Assembly (NCBI GenBank): GCA_003535955.1
Contig: DPZM01000229.1
Coordinates: 1 to 13,240 of the forward strand
Length of the DNA: 13,240 nucleotides
Direction: 5' to 3'
Source: Lachnospiraceae bacterium
Lineage (GTDB): Bacteria > Bacillota > Clostridia > Lachnospirales > Lachnospiraceae
The notes under the pieces were generated by a model. It was not told the DNA's origin. It was given only the letters and a program-made list of their open reading frames with translations, and did no database searches. Positions 6,371 to 13,240 of this stretch are shown in pieces. A program made the position numbers and the translations under genes. Numbering within the stretch: the first letter of the stretch is position 1; each line of letters opens with the position of its first letter.

Positions 6371-7947
6371 ACATAATTAACAAAAAGAGTGATTATGACC
6401 ATAAGGTTTGCCATACACATAAGAATAGCGGGAAGGGCTATTATCAGCCCTGCGCCTTCCTTATCATCCGTGCTCCCTGATATCCTATCATACTTCTTCT
6501 TGAACAGATAAACCGCCTGAAACGTCAGCGGAATAAAATACCTGCCCTGCAGGCCCTGCACCGTTCCTGCCCTGTATGGTGTCCATTCGATATATAGACT
6601 CAGAAAAGTAAAGATCACACTTACAAAAGTTGCAAGCCCCAGAATGACGGAGGGCCGTTTCCATATCTTAAGGCCTGTTTCATCTTCACATCTTATTATC
6701 TTCTCAGTGAAGCATACATATATAAGACCTGCTGCCGAAACAAAGATCACTAATATATTGCATCCGACACTGAAATAAGACAGAGATGCTGCAAAATAGG
6801 TCTTAAAGAGCCATTCCCCCTCTTCTATCAGCGTATAGATCATAACCTGCAGAAAGCTCGCGGGATGAGTGATAACATATTTAACCTGTTCTCCTGCCGA
6901 AACCCCTTCCGTATATTCCAGAAGATATCTTGATCCTATCCCCATAGGCCATACGACAGCAAGCAGGAAGATCATAATGCCTGCACAGGTTATATGTGCT
7001 GCATATTCCTTCCGGGAGCCGAAACGTTCAGCAGGTATTATAAAGGCCATAAGGACAAAGGGTGCATATACGATCTTACACGAGGCAACAAGTGCCAGTA
7101 AAATATAAAGGAAAACAATATCCCTTGTACTCATCCTTCCTTCTTTTTCCACCCTGAGCCACAGGCAATAGGCAATTATGAGCAGTGTTACCGCATAAGC
7201 CATTCCGTCTCCGGACAGAGATGCGCATTCATACATGTTCATGGGTAGGAGGCTTAGGATGAGCAGTATATTTTTGCCAAAGGGCATAAGCTTTATCGCA
7301 TAATAGATCAGAATACCCGAAGCGACCAGTTCAAACAGCCTTCCCACGTAGGCGATAACATAAGGCCTGTTGCAGACAAGCCTCGTAAGCAGTACTCCGA
7401 CCGCCTGCGGCAGGTAGGTAAGCGGTGAATAGAATGCCGTATTTGAATAAGTCAAAAATACCTGGTATTCACTTGCCTTCATGGTGAAGTTGTCACTCAT
7501 ATACCTTAGCCGGGTTCCGCTTCTGTCCCACATGTATATAAGGTTCTCGGGAACATAGCTTCCCCCTTCTCCCATATCATTTACGGGCGGTATAAAGTCA
7601 CCTAAGGTTATTCCGTATGTCCTAAGCATATGCTCCGTTTCATCCGGTACCGAAGAAAGCGGGGAAACAGCCATGTAGGAAAGGCCAAACAGAAGATACA
7701 GTATAATGAAAAGAGTCTCTGCCTTAAGACGGCCCCTGACCTTAAGGATAAAAAAGGAGACGGCGGCAAAACCGGCAACAGCAAAAATATAGCTCGCCGT
7801 CTTCACCGTACCCTCGGATATCCAGTTATACTCAGGCTTCTTGGCAAGTATCCATCTTACGGTAAAGAACATCAGCACGGCACCCGCAAAGATACCCGCT
7901 GCAGGTCCCCAAAAACCTGATTTTGATCTTTCAGCACTATCGCTCAT
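6367..7947 (-). CDS. DUF2142 polytopic membrane protein, possibly GT-C-like glycosyltransferase
   Basis: The 526-residue protein is almost entirely hydrophobic, with around a dozen membrane segments. The DUF2142 hallmarks are present: PDETEHMLRTYGI (101-113) in the first large outer loop, the YLPQAVGVLL region following YSPLT, the SLLPMNMYECASLSGDG segment, and VQGLQGRYFIP near the C-terminal end. The family is uncharacterised. Its acidic first-loop motif and helix pattern recall GT-C enzymes that use polyprenyl-phosphate sugars, but this is inference. Alternative roles are polymerase or flippase. The start at 7947 has GAGG 4 nt upstream and lies 6 nt behind the acyltransferase gene. The stop overlaps the possible start of the FAD gene by 4 nt. 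The tight coupling suggests it works with the sugar enzymes downstream. Confidence 0.85.
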   Translation of the reverse strand: MSDSAERSKSGFWGPAAGIFAGAVLMFFTVRWILAKKPEYNWISEGTVKTASYIFAVAGFAAVSFFILKVRGRLKAETLFIILYLLFGLSYMAVSPLSSVPDETEHMLRTYGITLGDFIPPVNDMGEGGSYVPENLIYMWDRSGTRLRYMSDNFTMKASEYQVFLTYSNTAFYSPLTYLPQAVGVLLTRLVCNRPYVIAYVGRLFELVASGILIYYAIKLMPFGKNILLILSLLPMNMYECASLSGDGMAYAVTLLIIAYCLWLRVEKEGRMSTRDIVFLYILLALVASCKIVYAPFVLMAFIIPAERFGSRKEYAAHITCAGIMIFLLAVVWPMGIGSRYLLEYTEGVSAGEQVKYVITHPASFLQVMIYTLIEEGEWLFKTYFAASLSYFSVGCNILVIFVSAAGLIYVCFTEKIIRCEDETGLKIWKRPSVILGLATFVSVIFTFLSLYIEWTPYRAGTVQGLQGRYFIPLTFQAVYLFKKKYDRISGSTDDKEGAGLIIALPAILMCMANLMVIITLFVNYV

Positions 7948-7953
7948 AAAACC

Positions 7954-9027
7954 TCATTTCTTCTTAGGCCACCTGACGATAAAGGGCAGGAATTTATTGA
8001 CGAACATTACTATCGGAACCTCAACGATCAGCACAATGATAAGTATTATCACGTCGTCCGGATAGCGGCCTATCTCAGGCACGTATTTCTTATAAAGGGT
8101 ATAGACCGTACCCAGCACCGGAAGCGGATTATGGGTTGCCATCATGGTAAGCGAATTCTTCCCGAAGTATTCAAGCGGCCTGCATTTTATGTTTAATACC
8201 TCTCCCAGATAAAGAATCGCCACCGACATGAGTATGCCGGTAAGATACTGGAGGGGCAGGCTTACGATCCTTACAAAGGCATAATCCACGAAATGATTGG
8301 GCTGGGCTATCGGAAAATCAATTATGATCCAGATGATACAGGCTGCGATCATGACTTTGCGGTTAAGCTTCATGATCCTGTCCTTATACTCAAAATAAAA
8401 ATATCCGGCATAAATGAAAACGCAGGACATAAGTATCCTCGTAAACTTAACGAAGGTAAACCAACCGTCTGCATACTCCTCTATGATGCCCACAGTAAGG
8501 ATCCACCAGCAGACAAGACTCAATGCCGTTATTAAGGCATATCCTATCCACTCTTTTACAAGTCCCGCCTTATCATCCTTATCCTTCCTTCTCCCGAAAT
8601 ATCTTAACATCAGGACACATATAACCTCAGCAAAAAAGAGGACGGGCATAAACCACAGGGCGTCATATCCTGAGAGAGTCACTGTGCTCTTTACTATCTC
8701 CAGGATGTTGGAATAACTGCCATCCTTAAATACAACCCGCATGAAAACATAATAGGCAATTATAAGGGCAGAAAATGTAAAATACGGATACAGGACTCCT
8801 TTTACCCGCTTAAGGATTATCTGCCATGCATTTTCATTTCTCCACCTGTCAAGGTAATTGAGAAGGGCTCCCGACACAAAAAAGAAAATAGCCATACAGA
8901 AGGAACCTATCCACGAACACATCGGATTATCACCCGTATCAACGTGGGCAAGGATAACGACTACTATGCCTATGCCGCGTGCAATGTCAAGATAATTAAG
9001 TTGTTTTTTATGTGTTTTTTCAGCCAT
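7954..9027 (-). CDS. Acyltransferase-3 family membrane protein (sugar O-acyltransferase)
   Basis: This 357-residue integral membrane protein has about ten hydrophobic segments and the acyltransferase-3 signature at its N-terminus: LNYLDIARGIGIVVVILAH (10-28), where Arg17 and His28 match the conserved catalytic Arg and His, followed by MAIFFFVSGALL (45-56). Family members move acetyl or other acyl groups onto surface sugars, for example the O-acetylation of O-antigen, exopolysaccharide or peptidoglycan. No extracellular SGNH domain is attached, and the length is that of a stand-alone enzyme. The ATG at 9027 lies only 2 nt after the dgt stop, with no strong ribosome site. Translation may therefore depend on dgt. 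It opens the seven-gene glycan run, and its acceptor is probably the glycan made there. Confidence 0.9.
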   Translation of the reverse strand: MAEKTHKKQLNYLDIARGIGIVVVILAHVDTGDNPMCSWIGSFCMAIFFFVSGALLNYLDRWRNENAWQIILKRVKGVLYPYFTFSALIIAYYVFMRVVFKDGSYSNILEIVKSTVTLSGYDALWFMPVLFFAEVICVLMLRYFGRRKDKDDKAGLVKEWIGYALITALSLVCWWILTVGIIEEYADGWFTFVKFTRILMSCVFIYAGYFYFEYKDRIMKLNRKVMIAACIIWIIIDFPIAQPNHFVDYAFVRIVSLPLQYLTGILMSVAILYLGEVLNIKCRPLEYFGKNSLTMMATHNPLPVLGTVYTLYKKYVPEIGRYPDDVIILIIVLIVEVPIVMFVNKFLPFIVRWPKKK

Positions 9028-9029
9028 AT

Positions 9030-10481
9030 TTACAAAATCCCGTTAAGCTCCTGATATGTTCTCTTGGCATAAGAATCAGTCATCCCGCAGACATAATCCG
9101 TCACCATAAGAAGCCTTAAATAGAGCTTCTCTTTATCGTCGGCTCCCTGTGAATACTTCCTGTAGATCCTTAGATAATTATCAGACATAAGCCTGGTGAG
9201 CTTGTCACGTATGGCTGTCTTTTCTTCATCCCATTTTGGTGTATCGTAATAAATAAAGGCATCCGTGAATTTCTCAAGAAGAAAGTCAAATATGGCCGAG
9301 GCCGCAACCTCGAGCTTGAGGATGGGCTTTGAAATAAATACATATCTGTAGGCGATATCTGACAGGGCCTCTATCAAAAGACTGCCCCTTGAAAGTGAGA
9401 TCAGATCCCTCCTGCAGTTACCGGACATTATATCATCGTAATTATCAATAAATGCGTCAGTTACGGCATTTATAAGGAGTCCCTGCACGCTCACTATCCA
9501 GTTGGATACCGCATAATTGCCCGCAGGTTCGTAGCGGTTGTCAACAGCCCTTTGGTAAAGCTTCATAAGCCGTTCAAGGGCAGAGACGTAAAGATCAAGG
9601 GATTCCTCATCAGCCTTGTCAATAAATCCATCCCGGAATTCCTCAAGCTCTTCGTAAAGACTGTTGAACGAAATATTGCCCTTCTTTACGGCATCCTCGA
9701 TGTCTGCCGTGTTATAGGCTATATCATCGGCCGCTTCGAGCAGGAAGGTCAACGGATGCCTGCTGCCGTCAAGACCGCACGAACTCTCTATATCCGTAAA
9801 ATTATCCCTGTCGGCATAAAAATATCCCATCTTCTTATGCCTGATATCCCTGTCCGGATCCTTCCTGTCATAGCTTATATCAAGTGAAGAACCCGGATAC
9901 TTTATCATCGTGGCAAGCAGGGCCTTAGTAAGGTTCATTCCCCTTTCGTCCACCAGGAAATGCAGCTTGGTCACAACCCTTAATGCCTGGGTGTTCCCTT
10001 CAAAATGATAAAAGTCATTCTTCATCTGTTCGGATAATATATCCGAAACCGCCACACCCCCATATTCAAGCTTACTTAAATTTCTCTTAAACCAGTCCTG
10101 GATCGCGCTCTCGCCGAAATGACCGAAGGCCGGATTCCCGATATCATGAAGCAGTCCCGCACATTGGAGAACATCGCATATATCGGCCCTTGTCTGTTCC
10201 GTAAAATCATCCGAAAGCTTCTCCTTAAGGATCCTTGCCCCAACACTCTGCCCCAGTGACTTTGCAAAGGATGATACCTCCAGCGAGTGAGTCAGCCTGG
10301 TCCTTATAAAGTCACTGTTATCGAGCGGAAACACCTGTGTCTTGTCCTGAAGCCTCCTGAAGGACGGTGAGCTTATTATCCTGTGGTAATCCTTCTCAAA
10401 TTCCGTCCTGAGATCAGAGGACGGTCCGTTCTTATGATATTCTCTTAAGCGCTCTGCGCACATTAACCGGTCCCATTTCAT
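9030..10481 (-). CDS. dgt: Deoxyguanosinetriphosphate triphosphohydrolase (dGTPase)
   Basis: This enzyme cleaves dGTP, and in many relatives other dNTPs, to the deoxynucleoside and tripolyphosphate, controlling dNTP pools in the cytoplasm. The 483-residue length fits the long dGTPase group, of which E. coli Dgt has about 500. SSPSFRRLQDKTQVFPL (37-53) is the conserved nucleotide-binding stretch, and the HD-domain metal ligands are visible as His65 in RLTHS, His112-Asp113 in LLHDIGNPAFGH and Asp252 in EAADDIAY. No domain is missing. The ATG at 10481 has only a modest GGTG upstream; a hairpin sits 42 nt before the start. The next gene, an acyltransferase, starts 2 nt after its stop, an unexpected partner for nucleotide metabolism. 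The identification is strong; exact dNTP preference cannot be told. Confidence 0.95.
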   Translation of the reverse strand: MKWDRLMCAERLREYHKNGPSSDLRTEFEKDYHRIISSPSFRRLQDKTQVFPLDNSDFIRTRLTHSLEVSSFAKSLGQSVGARILKEKLSDDFTEQTRADICDVLQCAGLLHDIGNPAFGHFGESAIQDWFKRNLSKLEYGGVAVSDILSEQMKNDFYHFEGNTQALRVVTKLHFLVDERGMNLTKALLATMIKYPGSSLDISYDRKDPDRDIRHKKMGYFYADRDNFTDIESSCGLDGSRHPLTFLLEAADDIAYNTADIEDAVKKGNISFNSLYEELEEFRDGFIDKADEESLDLYVSALERLMKLYQRAVDNRYEPAGNYAVSNWIVSVQGLLINAVTDAFIDNYDDIMSGNCRRDLISLSRGSLLIEALSDIAYRYVFISKPILKLEVAASAIFDFLLEKFTDAFIYYDTPKWDEEKTAIRDKLTRLMSDNYLRIYRKYSQGADDKEKLYLRLLMVTDYVCGMTDSYAKRTYQELNGIL

Positions 10482-10523
10482 AAAAGCACCAAAAACCTCT
10501 CAGTTTACCGGGGTTGATATTAA

Positions 10524-10551
10524 GAGAAATCCGCCGCCCGGCGGATTTCTC
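10524..10551 (-). terminator. Strong GC-rich hairpin between GT2 gene and dgt, possible terminator
   Basis: A perfect 12-bp inverted repeat has arms GAGAAATCCGCC (10524-10535) and GGCGGATTTCTC (10540-10551) around a 4-nt loop. It begins 8 nt past the stop of the upstream GT2 gene in the direction of transcription. On the minus strand it is followed by TTAATAT, only a weak T-run, so it may terminate part of the transcripts or protect an mRNA end. The plus-strand flank is not T-rich. No convincing promoter is seen in the 42 nt between hairpin and dgt. Confidence 0.5.
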
Positions 10552-10559
10552 AGATGTGA

Positions 10560-11291
10560 CTAACCCTTGAATGACGGATCAAGCAGGTTATACTTGATTA
10601 TGCAGTAGATTGCCCTGAATCCGTCCTTGACACCTATCTTCTTACCCTCATTATAGGTTCTGGGATAATAGGAGATAGGCACTTCATATATCTTACATCT
10701 CTTTTTTGCTATCTTGGCCGTTATTTCCGGCTCGAATCCGAACCTGTTCTCAACTATGGGGATAGACTGGATGACCTCCCGCCTGAACATCTTGTAACAG
10801 GTTTCCATATCTGTAAGCGCAAGATCCGAAAAGAGGTTGCTCATAAAGGTCAGGAACTTGTTGCCCAAGCTGTGATAAAACCTCTTTATCATATATTTCT
10901 CGCTTCTTGCATACCGGCTTCCGTACACGACATCCGCATCTGCCCTACCCGAAACAAAGGGCTCTATAAGAACATTGTAATCCTTGGGATCATATTCACT
11001 GTCCGCGTCCTGAACTACCACAAGATCACCTGTCGCAGCCTTGAATCCGTCGCGCAGGGCCGCACCTTTGCCCATATTGTTCTTGTGATAAAGAACCTTA
11101 TCCACCGTCTTGCCAAGTTCCGTCTGTAAAAGCTCCCTTGTCCCGTCTGTGGAATGATCATCCACCAGGATTATCTCGAGGTTCTTGATACCGCAGTCCT
11201 TAACCGACGCAATGATCCCTTCAAGAGTCTTTCTCTCATTGTAAACCGGTATTACCACCGAAAGCTTAAGCGTATCCCTGTCAAGCTTCAT
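10560..11291 (-). CDS. DPM1-like family 2 glycosyltransferase
   Basis: This 243-residue soluble GT2 enzyme is close in layout to dolichyl/polyprenyl-phosphate mannosyl- or glucosyltransferases. LSVVIPVYNERKTL (10-23) starts the fold, LVDDHSTDGT (42-51) binds the nucleotide, VVQDADSEYDP (92-102) holds the DxD metal motif, and VYGSRY (122-127) follows. DMETCYKMFRR and NRFGFEPEITAKIAK further on are also standard for DPM1-like proteins. No membrane helix is present. The start at 11291 has GGAG 4 nt upstream and follows the TcaA-like gene after 33 nt, suggesting one transcript. A strong hairpin follows the stop. The likely product is a polyprenyl-phosphate sugar that could feed the DUF2142 membrane protein downstream; this link is inferred, and the sugar is not known. 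Confidence 0.92.
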   Translation of the reverse strand: MKLDRDTLKLSVVIPVYNERKTLEGIIASVKDCGIKNLEIILVDDHSTDGTRELLQTELGKTVDKVLYHKNNMGKGAALRDGFKAATGDLVVVQDADSEYDPKDYNVLIEPFVSGRADADVVYGSRYARSEKYMIKRFYHSLGNKFLTFMSNLFSDLALTDMETCYKMFRREVIQSIPIVENRFGFEPEITAKIAKKRCKIYEVPISYYPRTYNEGKKIGVKDGFRAIYCIIKYNLLDPSFKG

Positions 11292-11324
11292 CAGTCTCCG
11301 TCCTTCTCCTCATCCGCCCTGTCA

Positions 11325-12779
11325 TCAGGGCTTTATATTTATAGATATCGTGGATTCGTTTATGTTAGCCTCTATATCCCTTGTTACCACGTCGTTCCAG
11401 TCGGGATTGCTAATGGTCAGCGTATACATGCATGGCATCAGCGGAGCTATATCCGCGCTCTGTCCCGCATTTACAACCTGCTCCGAAAAGCCCGGGATCG
11501 CAACCGTGGTATTGTCGTATCCCATGTTTACAACAAACTTGATGTACGGAAGCTTGACGATGAACTCTCCGTCATTCTGTCCCGAATATTTATCGCTTGA
11601 AAGATCGATCATCAGTGATGACAGCTTATCCGTGTTGGTAGACATATATGAAACAAAATGATCCACTACCGTCTGAGGAAAAGCCTTAAGGTTTCCCCCT
11701 TCGTCCTCATATGCCATCTTGCTTGCCACAAAGGCAGAATCACCTGAAGCAATGGCCTTCTGAAGCTGGTCGAGGAGTTCCTTATATGACTCAGCCTGTC
11801 CGTAGTTCCCGGATGATGCCTCACCTTCTGATGAAGCTGTATCATCCGAAGCTGCTGCAGCTGTGGGATCATAATCATCCGGATCGGTTGCTGCCGGTGT
11901 TTCCTCACCGATAGCCGTAGGAGCAGCCGGAACCATGGTTCCGTCATCATTATACAGCACACCGGACCCGGTTCCTTCCCCGCCCAATGTTCCTGACGCT
12001 GCCGCTTCATACGCGTTACGGAATATACCTGTATAGGTGAGCATATCAGTAGGAATGGAAACATTCTTAGCGCGTACGCTTCCCCCTTTATGTCCCTTGC
12101 CGTAAGCTACCAGCGATACTATAAGACACACTATAAGGATACCGCCGAATATGTATGCCGACAGTCCGCTGATCCCTTCCATAAGTCCCTCGGGTACGGC
12201 AAATGCCGGGCCATTCGTTCCTGCCCTGCCAGCCCTTCTTAAGCCGGGCCTTGCAGCAGCTTCTTCCCTCTTCATGTCTCCGTTGACACTTTTCTCTATC
12301 TCTTTGGCAAGACGGCTGCTTGCCAGGTCAGCATGACTTAAGTTCCCCTGACCGGGTGCGCCGAACCGTCCGATGGCCTGTCTTCCCACACCGGACATCC
12401 CGGGATTCTGTCTTCCCATACCGGGATTACTCATTGGCGGTACTCCCATACCGGGATTTCCCATTGGCGGTACTCCCATTCCGGGACGTCCCATGTTCGG
12501 GTTGACCATATTCGGATTACCCATTCCCGGATGACCCATATTCGGGTTGACCATATTTGGGTTGCCCATTCCGGGATGGCCCATATTCGGGTTTCCTATA
12601 TTCGGGTTGCCCATTCCGGGATGACCCATATTCGGGTTGACCATATTCGGATTACCCATTCCGGGATGACCCATGTTTGGATTGCCCATATTCGGATTGT
12701 TCATACCCTGACCAGGCATTCCGGGGTTCCCCATATTCATATTATTCATATTATTATTGTTTCCGTTGTTGTAGTCCAT
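11325..12779 (-). CDS. Membrane protein with Met-Gly-Asn-Pro pentapeptide repeats and TcaA-like outer region
   Basis: The 484-residue protein has five parts: an Asn-rich start (1-15), 21 pentapeptides of the pattern M-G-x-P-x (16-120), a basic linker (121-205), one membrane helix (about 206-227), and an outer region. The outer region has an acidic Ser/Ala/Thr-rich linker (about 280-325) and a folded C-terminal part. Segments YKELLDQLQKAIASGDSAF (332-350) and IAPLMPCMYTLTISN (444-458) resemble TcaA-type proteins, which usually carry a zinc ribbon where this one has the repeat. I hold that resemblance at moderate confidence. No signal peptide is seen; the repeats are probably cytoplasmic. Start 12779 has AAAGGG about 8 nt upstream. 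A role in envelope maintenance or sensing is possible but not shown. Confidence 0.82.
   Translation of the reverse strand: MDYNNGNNNNMNNMNMGNPGMPGQGMNNPNMGNPNMGHPGMGNPNMVNPNMGHPGMGNPNIGNPNMGHPGMGNPNMVNPNMGHPGMGNPNMVNPNMGRPGMGVPPMGNPGMGVPPMSNPGMGRQNPGMSGVGRQAIGRFGAPGQGNLSHADLASSRLAKEIEKSVNGDMKREEAAARPGLRRAGRAGTNGPAFAVPEGLMEGISGLSAYIFGGILIVCLIVSLVAYGKGHKGGSVRAKNVSIPTDMLTYTGIFRNAYEAAASGTLGGEGTGSGVLYNDDGTMVPAAPTAIGEETPAATDPDDYDPTAAAASDDTASSEGEASSGNYGQAESYKELLDQLQKAIASGDSAFVASKMAYEDEGGNLKAFPQTVVDHFVSYMSTNTDKLSSLMIDLSSDKYSGQNDGEFIVKLPYIKFVVNMGYDNTTVAIPGFSEQVVNAGQSADIAPLMPCMYTLTISNPDWNDVVTRDIEANINESTISINIKP
12420..12734 (-). repeat. In-frame 15-bp/45-bp tandem repeat encoding M-G-x-P-x pentapeptides
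   Basis: The coding DNA repeats every 15 bp, and at 12480-12704 a higher 45-bp period gives five near-identical copies of the peptide MGNPNMVNPNMGHPG. Two 30-bp copies of MGVPPMGNPG type follow at 12420-12479. The period is a multiple of three, so gain or loss of copies would change protein length without breaking the frame. Methionine occupies the first place of 20 of the 21 pentapeptides; the exception is Ile61. Confidence 0.92.
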
Positions 12780-12823
12780 AACACTACCCTTTCAAACCAA
12801 CCTACAATAGAATAACACAAATG

Positions 12824-13240
12824 TCACAATAAATCCACTTCAACCTGTTTTAAACGAAATCCGTCTCTTATCGAACTGCCCCGCCTCTCCATACCGTCGA
12901 GGTTTCCCCTGTAAAGTATGGCAGGGAAGGCATGATACCATATCTGTTCGCCTTCATTAACGGGATAGTAAATCTTCATGCCCTCCCACTCTCCGCTGTC
13001 GCAGTAAGCTTCGGGATAATCCCTCTGGCTGACAATATACCCGGTTATACCCGTTTCCAACGCCATGCGTTTATCATCACTTGCATACATCCTTATTCCC
13101 CGGACAAGTCCCGAAAGAAGAAGGATAAGGAGGATCACTGAAAACAATACACCCGCAACCTTAACGGGCCGCCCTCCCCTGCCTTCTTTTCCTCCGGATA
13201 TTTCCGGGATCAGATTTATGCACAGATCACCCGCGCCATA
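12824..13240 (-). CDS. Single-pass membrane protein, unknown function, start beyond right edge
   Basis: The frame stays open from the TGA at 12824-12826 to the window edge, giving 138 visible residues, so the start lies outside. A basic Gly/Arg/Lys-rich stretch (residues 16-27 of the visible part) precedes one membrane helix (about 28-46, with VLFSVILLILLLSGLV). About 90 residues that would lie outside the cell follow, with YIVSQRDYPEAYC, WEGMKIYYPVNEGEQIWYH and GFRLKQVEVDLL. I recognise no family. A TTG at 13147 inside the helix is an unlikely start. It precedes the TcaA-like gene by 44 nt and has the same cytoplasm-helix-outside layout, so the two could be partners. The coding call rests on the open frame and its coherent membrane-protein composition. 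Confidence 0.65.
   Translation of the reverse strand, partial: YGAGDLCINLIPEISGGKEGRGGRPVKVAGVLFSVILLILLLSGLVRGIRMYASDDKRMALETGITGYIVSQRDYPEAYCDSGEWEGMKIYYPVNEGEQIWYHAFPAILYRGNLDGMERRGSSIRDGFRLKQVEVDLL

Noticed and set aside
1680..11324. Frequent CTTAAG hexamer through the minus-strand genes
   Set aside because: Most copies appear to be in-frame Leu-Lys codons (CTT AAG) or near variants, so codon preference explains them without invoking a motif.
11316..11331. Small 6-bp hairpin over the stop codon of the TcaA-like gene
   Set aside because: The stem is short and no T-run follows, and the next gene starts within 35 nt, so a terminator is not supported.
12420..12734. CRISPR-like appearance of regularly spaced short repeats
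   Set aside because: There are no unique spacers; the repeats are contiguous, in frame, and encode a pentapeptide pattern within one open reading frame.
13145..13147. TTG as the start of the right-edge gene
   Set aside because: It lies inside the membrane helix and the frame is open to the window edge, so the true start is most likely outside.

Overview
The window looks like a low-to-mid GC Firmicute chromosome, most likely a member of the Clostridia close to Lachnospiraceae. Three things suggest this: a perfect CIRCE operator before groES-groEL, strong AGGAGG-type ribosome binding sites, and a palindromic element between groES and groEL of a type I remember as dispersed in gut Clostridia genomes. 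This placement is an inference, because no rRNA or other species marker is present. Every supported gene lies on the minus strand, so transcription runs from the right edge (13240) to the left edge (1).

Right part (13240 to 10560): a membrane protein cut by the right edge comes first. It is followed by an unusual membrane protein whose N-terminus is a Met-Gly-Asn-Pro pentapeptide repeat and whose outer part resembles TcaA-type envelope proteins. A DPM1-like family 2 glycosyltransferase follows. A strong 12-bp-stem hairpin then separates this group from dgt.

Middle part (10481 to 1680): dgt, a dGTP triphosphohydrolase gene, is followed after only 2 nt by a tight run of seven genes. They encode an acyltransferase-3 membrane protein, a DUF2142 polytopic membrane protein, an FAD-dependent oxidoreductase with a four-cysteine insertion, a GT2 with a C-terminal membrane anchor, an NAD-dependent epimerase-like SDR, a TIM-barrel sugar phosphate isomerase-like protein, and another GT2. 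Genes overlap by 4 nt, abut, or lie up to 44 nt apart, so they are probably one transcription unit. Together they could make an unusual sugar, load it on a lipid carrier at the membrane, and transfer and acylate it on the cell surface. The product cannot be read from the sequence. This cassette is the best candidate for an undescribed system here.

Left part (1667 to 1): the groES-groEL heat-shock operon has its own sigma-A-type promoter and CIRCE operator. The promoter begins 12 nt past the last glycan gene, with no visible terminator between them. groEL leaves the window after 386 codons.
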